Assembly (NCBI GenBank): GCA_003344405.1
Contig: NOWV01000058.1
Location: forward strand, 1 to 64,000
DNA: 64,000 nucleotides
From: Trichoplax sp. H2
Taxonomy: Eukaryota > Placozoa > Uniplacotomia > Trichoplacea
Direction: 5' to 3'
The position numbers and the translations under genes were made by a program. The notes under the pieces were generated by a model that worked only from the letters and a program-made list of their open reading frames with translations, did no database searches and was not told the origin of the DNA. This document shows positions 54,001 to 64,000 of this stretch, one piece after another (within the stretch, counting starts at the first letter, position 1; every line of letters starts with the position of its first letter).

Positions 54001-54852
54001 GAGGTAAGGCAACTTCGATGAGACCGATAGCGATAGGTATAAAACAGATTTACCCATTCCAAGACAGCTGTTTATGTTATACTTAGTAAAATATTTTACC
54101 AGCGGTCACGCAACTTAAACTGCTGCGATAGATGCGCTATTTCATATCTTAGCGACATCTTAGACACGGTAGCTAGCTAAATTAATTGACTGACATCGCG
54201 TATGTTCCTATATACATTTAGATATGTCCATTCATCGTTGAAATTCATACAGAAGATTGTGAAGGTCACGTCGAGACAACATCAATCAGAGAAAATGCCG
54301 ATTTACTTGATAGAGCAGTCTGTGCAAACGTAGTTGCTAAGGGGACTAGTAAATCGATTAGTGACTTAAAGGACCTACAGTTATGGACTTATCAAACAGA
54401 TACTCGAGCAAGTTTTGTCGTATTAAATCAGGTAAATGACAGTAATATCAATTTTCTCTATTATCCATTTTATAAAAAATCCATACAGTACGCAAGCTCT
54501 ATTTCTGAATTGGACTCACATTTTTGTTACTTAATTATGATAAATAGATGAAAAATCCGATGGCAGTGAAAATAGATTGCAGCGGGAGCCAGAATTGTAT
54601 CAGTAGCATTGATGATCTCAAGTGCACTGTTAAGATCAAACCAGAAGAAGCAACGGTAACTCATACGGCTGATACAGAGTAGCTTCAAGAGCGTTAACTA
54701 TTATGCTACATCTATGAAAATATACTCTCGATAGTAATTTCTTAAAACAATCTGATATTCGAATTGCTTATTAGGTCGGAATACATTTAATGAAGGAGAA
54801 TCCAACCAAAGACTGGAGTATAGTATGCTACGAAGAACTAGATCAACTATAA
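51072..54852 (+). CDS. EFCAB7: EF-hand domain protein 7 orthologue, 11 exons, 613 aa
   Basis: In vertebrates EFCAB7 works with IQCE to anchor the EVC-EVC2 complex at the base of the primary cilium and tune Hedgehog signalling; the role here is inferred. Exons: 51072-51195, 51426-51491, 51662-51801, 51938-52024, 52160-52495, 52666-53075, 53327-53460, 53855-54003, 54222-54431, 54548-54655, 54775-54852; frame is kept at each junction and the length is close to the human protein's. Canonical EF loops are D92-E103 (DPNGDGFIERDE) and D399-E410 (DLDGNDLLNYEE); a degenerate hand follows the first (PYDDKGRFPFEE). Exon 5 is a Ser/Lys/Arg-rich linker. Exon 6 holds a beta-rich domain (GKYRLIPYTSGC) matching the human region with YWLIPSTTGC. 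Exons 8-10 match the C-terminal part (ELTRAGFI, CPFIVEIHTEDCE). The start codon is the first ATG of the homologous region; an upstream exon cannot be excluded. Confidence 0.92.
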
Positions 54853-54860
54853 GATATGCT

Positions 54861-54903
54861 GACCACAGTAAAGTGGTCGTAAAATAATCGACGTAGCGTC
54901 GAT
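54861..54903 (+). other. Two hairpins directly after the EFCAB7 stop
   Basis: The first has stem GACCAC/GTGGTC with loop AGTAAA at 54861-54878. The second has stem ATCGACG/CGTCGAT with loop TAG at 54887-54903. They start 8 bases after the stop codon and would lie in the 3' UTR of the transcript. Confidence 0.5.
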
Positions 54904-56689
54904 CTCAGTAATCATTCTTCTTTAATTAAAAAGTATACTATTCGATATACGTTCATGCAGCTAAAGCAACTAAGCACTGCTATAAAATTTTTTATCACAG
55001 CATAAACTCTGTATCTGTTTAACATCAACGTGAATACTATAACACATCATAACTATTATTATGAGTAGAAAATCAAATAGTGAGGTTATTTATTGTACCT
55101 GAAATTCAATAACATTAATTCAGCAAATTTACCATAATTTACTCAGATGCGAAGTACTCGTATAAATACAATACATGTTATCATACAACAATCATTCGCA
55201 CGTCTGAACACAGCGACTGACATTGCTTTAATTTCCATAGCATTCCACGAAGACTTTCATGTATTATATAGCACTGAAAAGGTGGCGGCGTTAAGCAACA
55301 CAATAACGGACTGTCCAAAAGTACTGTGTTAAATCTCATCAATAACCTTAATGATAAAATATATTTAAAGAAATTTGAAGCCAGCAAATATACCGTGGCA
55401 TTCTTGATAAATTTTTCTTTTTACGTAAGCAATGCCCAACATTAACGCTAAAGAAATCATTAAAATTTTGTTTAGTTTACAGGCAAAAAGGTTAATAATT
55501 TAAAGTTTACGAAGTTAGTAATAAATTGCGATATAGACATCTTACATTTACTCATCTCTTGTAGCCTTGAGAGCTGTTTCTACTAGTTTGCAAGTCGAAT
55601 TGCTATAGATAAATATAGGGAATATATTATAGATCAATGCTAACGAAGTCAGTAGTGATTTATTAAATTCTTTCTAAGTTATATAATGACACAAAAATAA
55701 TGCCTTAACGATCGCACTTAGCATAAAGTGCTACAAAAAACACTTCTAAGAAGTAAGGAATCATAAAACAATCTACGTACTCTGAAATGACGGGTTTCGG
55801 AAGAATATGTAGATGAGTTAACTCTTGCATTCTTCAAGTTCGGCTACAAAGTAAATAAAAGGTCATGCTATAAAGTCACTACAACGTCCAATACTTACAC
55901 TCGCATAATAACAATTCTATATACTCAGTAAAATCACCTCGTAAGTCTTGTTCTCACGACGAAATTCATAGTCTTTCCTGTTAAAAACAGCGAAAGTTAC
56001 TTAAATTTCGGATTAAAGGAGAATTAAGAGAACGAAACACATACCTCTTTTTGGTATTATAACTTCTATCTTCTATGTCTATTAAAACAGAAGCGCACAG
56101 TCAATGATCAATAAGGCTGCCTTCCAAAAGACTGCTAACTAGTTATATAATACAATTTTGTATCAAAAAATCCCAGGGATTTCATGATGTGCAAGCTTAC
56201 AAACCTGAACGCTTCTGTACTTTATAAACTTTTGTTTGCAGTTTAGCATCAGAATCATACCTAAGAAAATTGTAAACAAATTTGATACAATTAATATTTG
56301 AAAGGTCTTACCGTAATTACCCTCGTTGTAATTGATGTAGCTTGATAGTAACTTGAGACGTTGAAATAGAGACCGTTAAGTACATCAGACTATCTTGCAT
56401 TCAAATAACCACATCTGATAGCTGCTTATACACTGTTGGATATTACGAGCGACGATTTAGCTATTAGACCATTTATCTGACGTAATCTACGGGAATATCA
56501 GATTGATCGGATTGGGTGATAAAGTGTGTTGCGGTAAGCACGTGTAAGACTTTTCAACTAAGATTAAATTTACGATAAACCAGTGAATTTTGATTGTAAT
56601 TTCCAAAATCGTGGATTAGTGGTTGCAGTCTTGGCTTACAGATTACATCGAATTATGATAATTTGTCGATTATATTTACAACAGATGAA

Positions 56690-57033
56690 GAGAATCCAAG
56701 CACATCCTGCATTTGGTATATTTCATTATCTGTATTACACCTCTAAGAACTATTTTTAGTACGGGTTGTATGCTGGTAACACCAATGACGAAGGCAATCC
56801 CCGATAAACTCCAAGATTTCAAGGACGCACCATGCAGTTTCGAAGAAGCTTCACAAACGACAAGATTAATAAAATGCTAAAGGTCTAAAGACACAAGTGG
56901 TATTCCCGTTGAAATTGACCCTTTCATACGAATTATGTCTTACAAAAATGTACTTCAACTCCAGAATAAAAACGCTGAAAAATTGATCACTTCATGGCAT
57001 TGCAAACTCATTAAACCAAATTTCGTGCAATGA
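56690..57033 (+). pseudogene. Coding-like island, unidentified, interrupted by stop
   Basis: The GC content looks visibly higher than in the surroundings. On the plus strand, an ATG at 56770 opens 36 codons (MLVTPMTKAIPDKLQDFKD...) to TAA at 56878-56880. The same frame then continues open for 50 more codons (RSKDTSGIPVEIDPFIRI...) to TGA at 57031-57033. A splice acceptor-like TTTTTAG lies just before (about 56754-56760), and an upstream stretch from about 56690 could be a preceding exon. I do not recognise the product. It may be a decayed gene, a small gene with a missed intron, a 3' exon of a neighbour, or a chance frame; the minus strand also has a frame open for about 65 codons here. Confidence 0.25.
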
Positions 57034-57171
57034 CTGCCATATCACAGCCTTTCAATTAATAATTACGTCACGTCCTAAATCTATTGATGAAAATTACGAT
57101 CTTTCTATAATAGTACTGAAGTAAATTGATATCAATAGCCACAGTCTATCTTTAACTCAATACACCTCACG

Positions 57172-60100
57172 TTAGGAATAACCCAGAAAGCAAGACAAAA
57201 TAACAGTACGATAGGGAAAACGTTGAACGGATCTCGCACGTCTCCAAAAATAATTGATAATCACCGACGGCAATCCTAACCTAAATAGATCCACTTTTCG
57301 CCTCCTTCTATCTGAGCAAGTTTTCACAAGAGAATACAAAGTTGAAAGTGATATTCCAGGATCATGCTTAAACATTTTGCATAACTCTTTAGCAACATCT
57401 GGATCAATTTCCTATAAACAACATACATCAATAACAGGTCAAAAATATAGCTTCGAAATCTATGGCGGTATACATCAGATCATATTATATAAAGACTACA
57501 AATTACTTGTCCATCCCGGCTTGCTTTCACAGGCCTGTTGTCATTATAAGAGTTTCGAAATCGGCATGAACTGAACGGTAACTCAGACCTTTAATAACAC
57601 ATACAGTGCCCTTAATATAGACCAATTATATTATTTTTAACAACTACATAATTTGTCTCCGAAGCAAACCTATTTAGCCATTGAATCTGTAATATTCCAT
57701 TAATTCCCTTAGGATCCATTTTAGAAGGTAAAGTCCATCGTACGTTATGATTATCCAATACTTGTGATGTCATTAAAGCAAATCCTGTAGATAAATATGG
57801 GCAATAATGTGAACTCTTTGCAGTTAACGTTTAGTTACCGTACGGTTTGCTATAATATTTACTCTATAAGAAGCATTTTGTAAAGTATAGCCAACCTTGC
57901 CAGCTTTTACTCTCAATCACGGAAAATAATAAAACTACATTTCTCCCAGCCTACGAAGAAATAGATTAATAGTTACCGTAATCGTATCATAGCTCTCTCT
58001 AATTTATAATATCATAATTTAAAATTACACGAAAAGCGCTATCAAATTTTTCTTCATTTTTGAATTGGATAGACCACACACCCTTTTAAGAAAAATAACA
58101 TTACTGATATCAAGATATAAATACAAGTAAATTTTCTTACTATATAAAAGATTACAGCTAATAAGTGTAATACATATAAATATCTTCTGAATTTTAATTT
58201 TACGATATTGATATTACTGATGTTACCTCTTGCTTAGATAAGGCGACATTTTCATAATTATCACTTTTTACAACATAAAATTCAGCATTACAAAAAAGAG
58301 TTTGTAGTAACTTGTCACGTTCGTCAGCCTCGGAGTCATCTAAAAATGAATAAGCGAGTATTACTCGAACAATTCCCATGATAGAGCCTTAAATCCTCTG
58401 CTATATATGTCTACACGTCAATAAATTTCTAGCAATTAATTTTACATCCAGCAGGAACTAAGTGATATCGCATCATACAAATAAAACGAAATGAATTACC
58501 TATATGATATGGGCCGCTATCTTTCTTGGTAGGGTAGCTTTCGTTCGGCGACTTATACGATTTTTTCTGTAGAGATAGCGTCTGGCCAGATTTGTGCACA
58601 TCAACAATTTGCGTAGGCCGTACTGTTCCCTCTTCACGAGTTGATAGTTTTCCTGATTGCTGTTTAGTTTCACGATTTCGATAAGACGATGTGGGTCTAT
58701 CTTTCACAGTTGTATCTGCTTTATCTTTAGCGGAATTAGAGAATCTCGACCTGCATATCTTAAAAGGCAGCCCACTGGACTTTTTCATATTTTCATCTTT
58801 AATAGTTGATCCTGGTTTCGTTTTGGTTTCTATTTCGGTGCTAGGTACTGAAACATTTAAGCTTTCAGTCTTCACTTTATTAGGCAATACAGCTGTGGGT
58901 TTAACAGGTAATTTATCATTATCAGGAATCATTTCGCATTTGGTTTCAGTTTTCTGGTCTGTTGGTTAGCCAAGAAGATGTAAATCAGTTTTATGTATCT
59001 TCCGTCATAATATGAATTAAAACCGTTATTAATTATATTCTTCATTATTTATATCGCATAGCCATCAAAACTAATTCACTACCTAAGTGCTCCATATTGG
59101 CATTAACATTTTCTGCCTCAACATCGCTGTCTCTATAGGAATCGACGGCAATAAATTCTTCACTCTCATCATCGTCACTTGATAAGGCGTCACAACTTGA
59201 TAATATTTTGGTTAACGATAAAGGTGTTGACAACGGAGAATCTTTCTTTTGCTCAGCTAGAGTAAAAATTAAAGCATTTTTTTTCTAAGAAATCAGCGTT
59301 TGTACACTGCTGAAGTTCTCTTTTTAATATATTTCCTCAAGTCACCTTTACCGGTATGTTGGACTGATGATAGTATTTTGGATTGATTTTCAGTATCTGC
59401 CGACTATAGCAAATGAAATAAAGCATGAATTTCTTTACGAATATGTAGGGTGTTGTTATTTAAATTGTACGTGATCATGTTATTGTAAGATTCTTCGTAG
59501 AAGATGACTATCGTAAATGAGAATGGAAGTGCAAGCTTTGCTGACTGCATTACTGTACGTAGATGTCCTAATAATATCGATAGTGACCATCAGCTGTCTC
59601 GACTACATACCATTACGCTCTGGCCAGATTGGCGAGACAAAACGTCTTCACTAGGGCTTAATTCGAATTTATGGGAGTAACTGAAATCTCCTTCTAGGTC
59701 CGTAGTCTTCCGCTTTTCAAATTTATTATCATCTGTATGGACTGACTTCATATTTAGTGAATTACTCGATCTCTTTACGCCGGACCGATTGCCGCTATTG
59801 CTTCTAAAATCATCCATCATCACGTTAGTATTGATATTGTCGCCCCTATAATTATAATTAGATGACCTTTCTCTACTTTGCATTTTCTTGCTACTTTTTT
59901 CATCATCGTAGTATCTTCGCTGTTCAGGCCTTCTATTTCTGCTAAATCTTTCACTTTCAGCTGGCATCACTCTGGGACTACCAGATCCACTACGTTGATA
60001 TAAATTTGCTTTATTCCTTCCGTAATTTTCACTTTCCCCTCGTTTCAGTCCTCGCGAATCGCGACGCGAATCTAAATAATCTTTACGGTCTTTGCTTCTA

Positions 60101-61970
60101 TTTGTACTATCAATAAACTGTAAATTTTCTGCGCCAACACGGTATCTGTTGTTGATATGATAACTTGACGCTGTTTCCCCTTCATAATGTTTTATTTGGG
60201 AGTTACCTTCACGTCCGTACCTTGCTTCTTCATATTTATACGATTGAACACTGTCTGTTTTAGCGCGCCGTTTCAGTGGTCGGTCATCACCTGAATATGA
60301 TGATAAACGCGTAGTCTTTGAAGATGAAATAACCTTCTGTTGTTCTCTACCCGGCTTTTCCATGCGCTTGCTACCAGAAGTATGTTTCAGGTTTCTTTCT
60401 ACCGTATCTTTACTGCTACTAGTTTCTAGGGAATGACAATAAGTAAAAGAATCTTTTAAGCTTCAAAGAATTACTATATTGGAAGCCACTAACTAATATA
60501 TCAGTTACCGATTTTATACAGTTCATTATCGAATTCATCCGCAACTTCATCGTCGCCACCAAGAATATCTTCCAGAACGTTTATCTCGCCTGGTTTTCCT
60601 TTACATAAAACATAGACTACTTCAATACTCTATTTATGGCTACTATTGATGAAATATTAACCAGCAATGATGGATAGCATATCATTACGAGCTATAAACT
60701 AGTCCCACACTACAGTAGCTGCAATAAATGTCTTCTTATTACGTAACGAGCAAGCATCGACCATACGCGTATGGCAATTTAGAATAGGTACTATTTAATA
60801 CTGATTCTGTCCAATCTTCTACCTAGCCATTCCAATATTACATATAGATATCTATAGCATACAGTAGATATTAATATAAATTTACAGTAGCAATCATGAT
60901 GCTGCTAGTTGAGAGCACTATCGAGATGTGATTAGGAAGAGTTTCTGAAGGCGGTAGGACAACATCAAGTTCCCCACAACAGTATGATACCGTACTCGAA
61001 CTCATTAAGACTAAAGTTGCCGTAGATCACGACAACTACTACTTGATATTAGTCTAAGTCGCCCTTTATTATACAGTAAATATCCAAACATGGCGCCGCC
61101 AAAATGTGTCAGCAATTGAAACATTTTACCTTCGAAGTTGATAGGTCCGCATTTATACATTATTACAGACAGTACAGTATCGTAGTTTATCTGTTGTTCA
61201 ATGAGCTAACTTGTGCAATATATCATCTATTCAACACTTTTGAATAGCGAAAAGTAAAATAATGGCAGCGCTTAGGTGCTAGTATCAAGAGAAGGAAAAT
61301 TCTATTCGTTTCTTTCATGGAACAAGTACTGATCTAGGCAAACTAAGGCGAAATAAAATCATCTCCAAACTGATTACCTTTCTACAACACTAGAACGGAT
61401 AGAAAAAATCTGGTTGAGAACTCGCCATTTCATAGTTCATATCCATACTATCATTTATCATAGCCGTAAGGTAGAGTACAGTATGGCACAGTCCAGTACT
61501 AAGCGTTGTTGTAGGCTTTGTAGGCAGTGATGAAGAAATGGTATAGCGCACATAGAACAGCAGTTTGCTGTAGTCAAGGTCTAAGTACAGTGCAGGCGAA
61601 AACACTCCAGTGGCGCATAGTCGATTCTCTAAAGATCACTCTTTGAAGTGAAGTATGTACTGTACATGTTGGGTTCGCAACAAGAGAAATGTCTCAATTA
61701 GGTTGGACAATTCCTCAGTAAAAAAGTCATTGATAACCAAATGAAGATGATAAACTAAGCTTGTATAGATAAATTGAAATAAAATGAACAGTAGAATTAC
61801 TCAACCGCTAATGTAGCAACATTATTACAGCCCATAGAAACGATTTTGCAATCTGCTTACAAAATTAGCATCAATGATGAATCAATGTCTTGACCAATTG
61901 GTTACTTACCATCGTCATCATGAGAATTACTTTTAGCGACATCGTCGAGATTGTGAGGACGTGAAGTCAT
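57172..61970 (-). CDS. YTHDC1: YTH-domain m6A reader, YTHDC1-like, 12 exons
   Basis: Nuclear reader of N6-methyladenosine in RNA, which in vertebrates acts in splicing, export and chromatin-linked RNA control. Exons (minus order): 61970-61910, 60598-60509, 60425-59611, 59403-59352, 59256-59083, 58958-58500, 58339-58227, 58082-58029, 57950-57896, 57784-57670, 57588-57507, 57411-57172; about 769 residues if the last exon runs to its in-frame stop. The N-terminus has INVLEDIL...DELYK-like sequence, matching human YTHDC1's NVLDDIL...DDELYN. A long Ser/Arg/Lys-rich disordered part follows, with an acidic DDDESEE patch. The YTH domain covers about 568-735: EFYVVKSDNYEN, GVWS, VLLFSVIES, VRWTLP, ELPF, NDNRPVKASRDGQ. 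The cage tryptophans are present at 591 and 641; the third position is Ile652. A donor-like AG|GTTAGG at 57281 suggests further C-terminal exons may exist, so the end is tentative. Confidence 0.93.
60599..61909 (-). other. YTHDC1 intron 1 (1.3 kb)
   Basis: This intron separates the short first coding exon (20 codons) from the exon carrying the conserved INVLEDIL motif. It is the gene's longest intron. No other gene is recognised; the minus frame 61390-61605 lies wholly inside it. Confidence 0.7.
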
Positions 61971-64000
61971 ATCTTTCTCCTTGAATAGTAACGATTGACT
62001 AATCTAATATCTAATGCCGAGTCGATAATATACAAACACTAGATGAAAGACGAGGAAAAAAAACTGCGAAAAAGATTGATTTGGAATAAGGCAGCTAACA
62101 ATAATGAACTGGTGTGTACGCTAACTCTTTATCCACGTTTCTTCGCTTGTAACTTCAATACTAGTGACAACTTTGACATTTTACACGCTTACAACTAACG
62201 GCCAAATGGGACTGGTGGATAAATTATAAAATGATACACCAATAAACGCCAGCTTTGAAATTTCTCAGTGATTATGTATCTAGTATTTCCAATTTCTTTC
62301 TACTACCTTTCCTATGGAATACTTTATTCTAGACTTCTAGTGCATGCGATACTTCCTAGAGTTCAACTGAGAAGAATCGTGCGTTGACTGTCCTTTACAG
62401 TGTAATGTACTGTAGTTCATTTGATAGTACTACAGTATACTGTACTGTACTGTACAGTATTGTACGTAACGTCCTGTACCGTAATTTAATTCATTCGCGC
62501 AGCCGCTATCGCAGTTGCTCTTCGACTTGTTGTTGCCGTTTTCAAAACAATACAGTTTATAGGATAAGCATTCAAGGCCAAATAAATGCAGGCCAAAAAT
62601 CGAACTGTTTAGCTCGATGGATGTTGCTTCTTAAAGGGGTAAGAGAAAAGCAATACTATACAGTACTGTACAGTACTGTAAATACACGGTACCAGTGCTC
62701 GCTACCGCGAAGCTACAGTACAATCAATTTTTAAAATTTACAGTACTGTACACTGTAAAAATAGTACTGTACTGTACTGTACTGTACTGTGCATCGCTTT
62801 CGGCGCGCGGGCACTTCTCATACTGTACAGTGTACAGTATGAGAACAGTCCCCAATGCAGTACTGTACTGTACACTGTACACTGTACAATGGACTCCCAT
62901 TTTATTGGAAATAAATTCAATCAATTGAAATTTAACAGCAGATCGTGCTAGTCTACCTATAGGCTCTAGTACTTTCTTCACAACTTGAACTCGAGCGTTA
63001 TAATGGGCCTTATTCACAATAATTATTGCAATACGTGATAATCAGATAAACTTCTATTGGTCGACAGCGATAATAATAATGTAAAAGTTAAAAAGTATCA
63101 GCGACAGCTCGATAACGAAGAAGGGAAATAGCAAGGTATTCTACCGATATTGCATGTACTATGCTGTACTGTACAGTAAAAGTACTAGGGTGCGTATTAC
63201 GACTACATTTGGATACGCTACCAGGAGCTGAAACCTCGCTATATAAAGTAGTTGGGCTCTTCCATTCTGACAGAATACGCATAAAAGTTTTCTGTTGAAC
63301 GACGTACTGTAGTTTTAAGGTGCAGTATAGAGAGGTACATGCCTGTCAACTCTAGTACAGTGCTACATTATTGTGTTGTCCATCTTTTGCACAGGTCTGT
63401 CTCTGTAGTATTGCCTATTACAACGAAAACTGGCCGGCATTACAGTTTGAGTTTTTGACTCAGATGGGGGACTCCTTGACCCACATTTAATTCACTAATT
63501 TGGAGAACCAATTTCAATGCAGCAATTACAGTTTTTATAGGCTATACAGTGCAACCACGGACTGATTGATCTTTCTGCCTACTTTACAAATCTAGTACTA
63601 GTATGTAATGTTAGATGTTCAATCCTTACTCACTGTCAGTTTCATCAACTGAATGATGACGAAATATTCTAATATGTCTACTGTACCTGTATTCCCACAT
63701 AAATTAACTAGAACAGACTATGCTGTAGCCCAATGTATAATTTTTTCGTTAGCTGCATGTAAACATTCCAACATCTTCATGAATTTCTTTGCGTACGTAA
63801 AAAAGAGTAATAACGTATATAAAGTCATACTATTAATCGTCAATCAGCAGCCAACATGCATTTGTTTACATATTACTATTATTATTACTTATTACTTTAT
63901 TTAAACTATCCAGGCTCATAAGTGTACTTTGTGTAATGCATGAGGTCATATCGGTAGGTCCAGACTAGGCAGGATAACGATCAACACGATATACAGATGA
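61971..64000. repeat. Right-end region with GTAC palindromes
   Basis: The 5' flank of YTHDC1 grades into the same TACAGTAC/GTACTGTAC family as at the left end. Dense clusters lie at 62429-62465, 62659-62682, 62740-62790, 62820-62840, 62855-62890 and 63161-63177. The 62763-62790 stretch is an uninterrupted GTACT array. Several short frames on both strands overlap here only because the repeats lack stops. No gene is supported. Confidence 0.85.

Larger units (their letters stand above)
54853..57171. other. Intergenic region between EFCAB7 and YTHDC1
   Basis: These two genes converge here. Apart from two hairpins just after the EFCAB7 stop and a coding-like island at 56690-57033, both listed separately, nothing is recognised. 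A 61-codon ATG-started frame at 55147-55332 has no motif and is probably chance. Confidence 0.6.

Noticed and set aside
57254-57574. 106-codon plus-strand open frame
   Set aside because: It is antisense to two YTHDC1 exons and the intron between them, which carry the conserved YTH sequence.
58691-58969. 92-codon plus-strand open frame
   Set aside because: It is antisense to the YTHDC1 exon 58500-58958 and has no motif of its own.
63653-63904. 83-codon plus-strand frame near the right edge
   Set aside because: No family features; low-complexity tail; no support from neighbouring exons.

Overview
The window is animal nuclear DNA, AT-rich, with introns bounded by GT..AG and protein families diagnostic of metazoans. 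Close similarity to human proteins, short introns and this mix of families make an early-branching animal likely. A placozoan (Trichoplax type) is my best guess, inferred from family content and sequence style rather than from a marker gene. No bacterial operon, CRISPR array, insertion sequence or viral gene was seen.

Five genes can be reconstructed exon by exon, with reading frame kept across every junction. (1) An aldo-keto reductase, + strand, 3249-4633, 3 exons. (2) A calcium-regulated NADPH oxidase of the NOX5 type, - strand, 8623-21452, 15 exons, 1252 residues, with a tripled N-terminal EF-hand-pair module and a 358-residue Ser/Pro-rich exon between its flavin and NADPH lobes. (3) A DEG/ENaC sodium channel subunit, + strand, 42669-46552, 7 exons. 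(4) An EFCAB7 orthologue, + strand, 51072-54852, 11 exons, 613 residues. (5) A YTHDC1-type nuclear m6A reader, - strand, 57172-61970, 12 exons, with an uncertain C-terminal end.

Layout: 1-3.2 kb is repeat-rich, built from short GTAC-centred palindromes and a partial duplication. AKR and NOX5 converge tail to tail across 4 kb containing two assembly gaps, duplicated segments and a long hairpin. About 21 kb between NOX5 and the channel shows no gene I can support. The channel and EFCAB7 run in the same direction with 4.5 kb between them. EFCAB7 and YTHDC1 converge, with an unexplained coding-like island between them. The last 2 kb returns to the GTAC palindrome family.

The genes do not form one pathway. 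NOX5 and EFCAB7 are both Ca2+-binding EF-hand proteins and the channel is an ion conductor, but nothing in the sequence ties them together. All four 20-N gaps are flanked by near-identical copies of the same segment, the usual mark of allelic contigs placed side by side, so apparent tandem duplications here should be treated as possible assembly artefacts.
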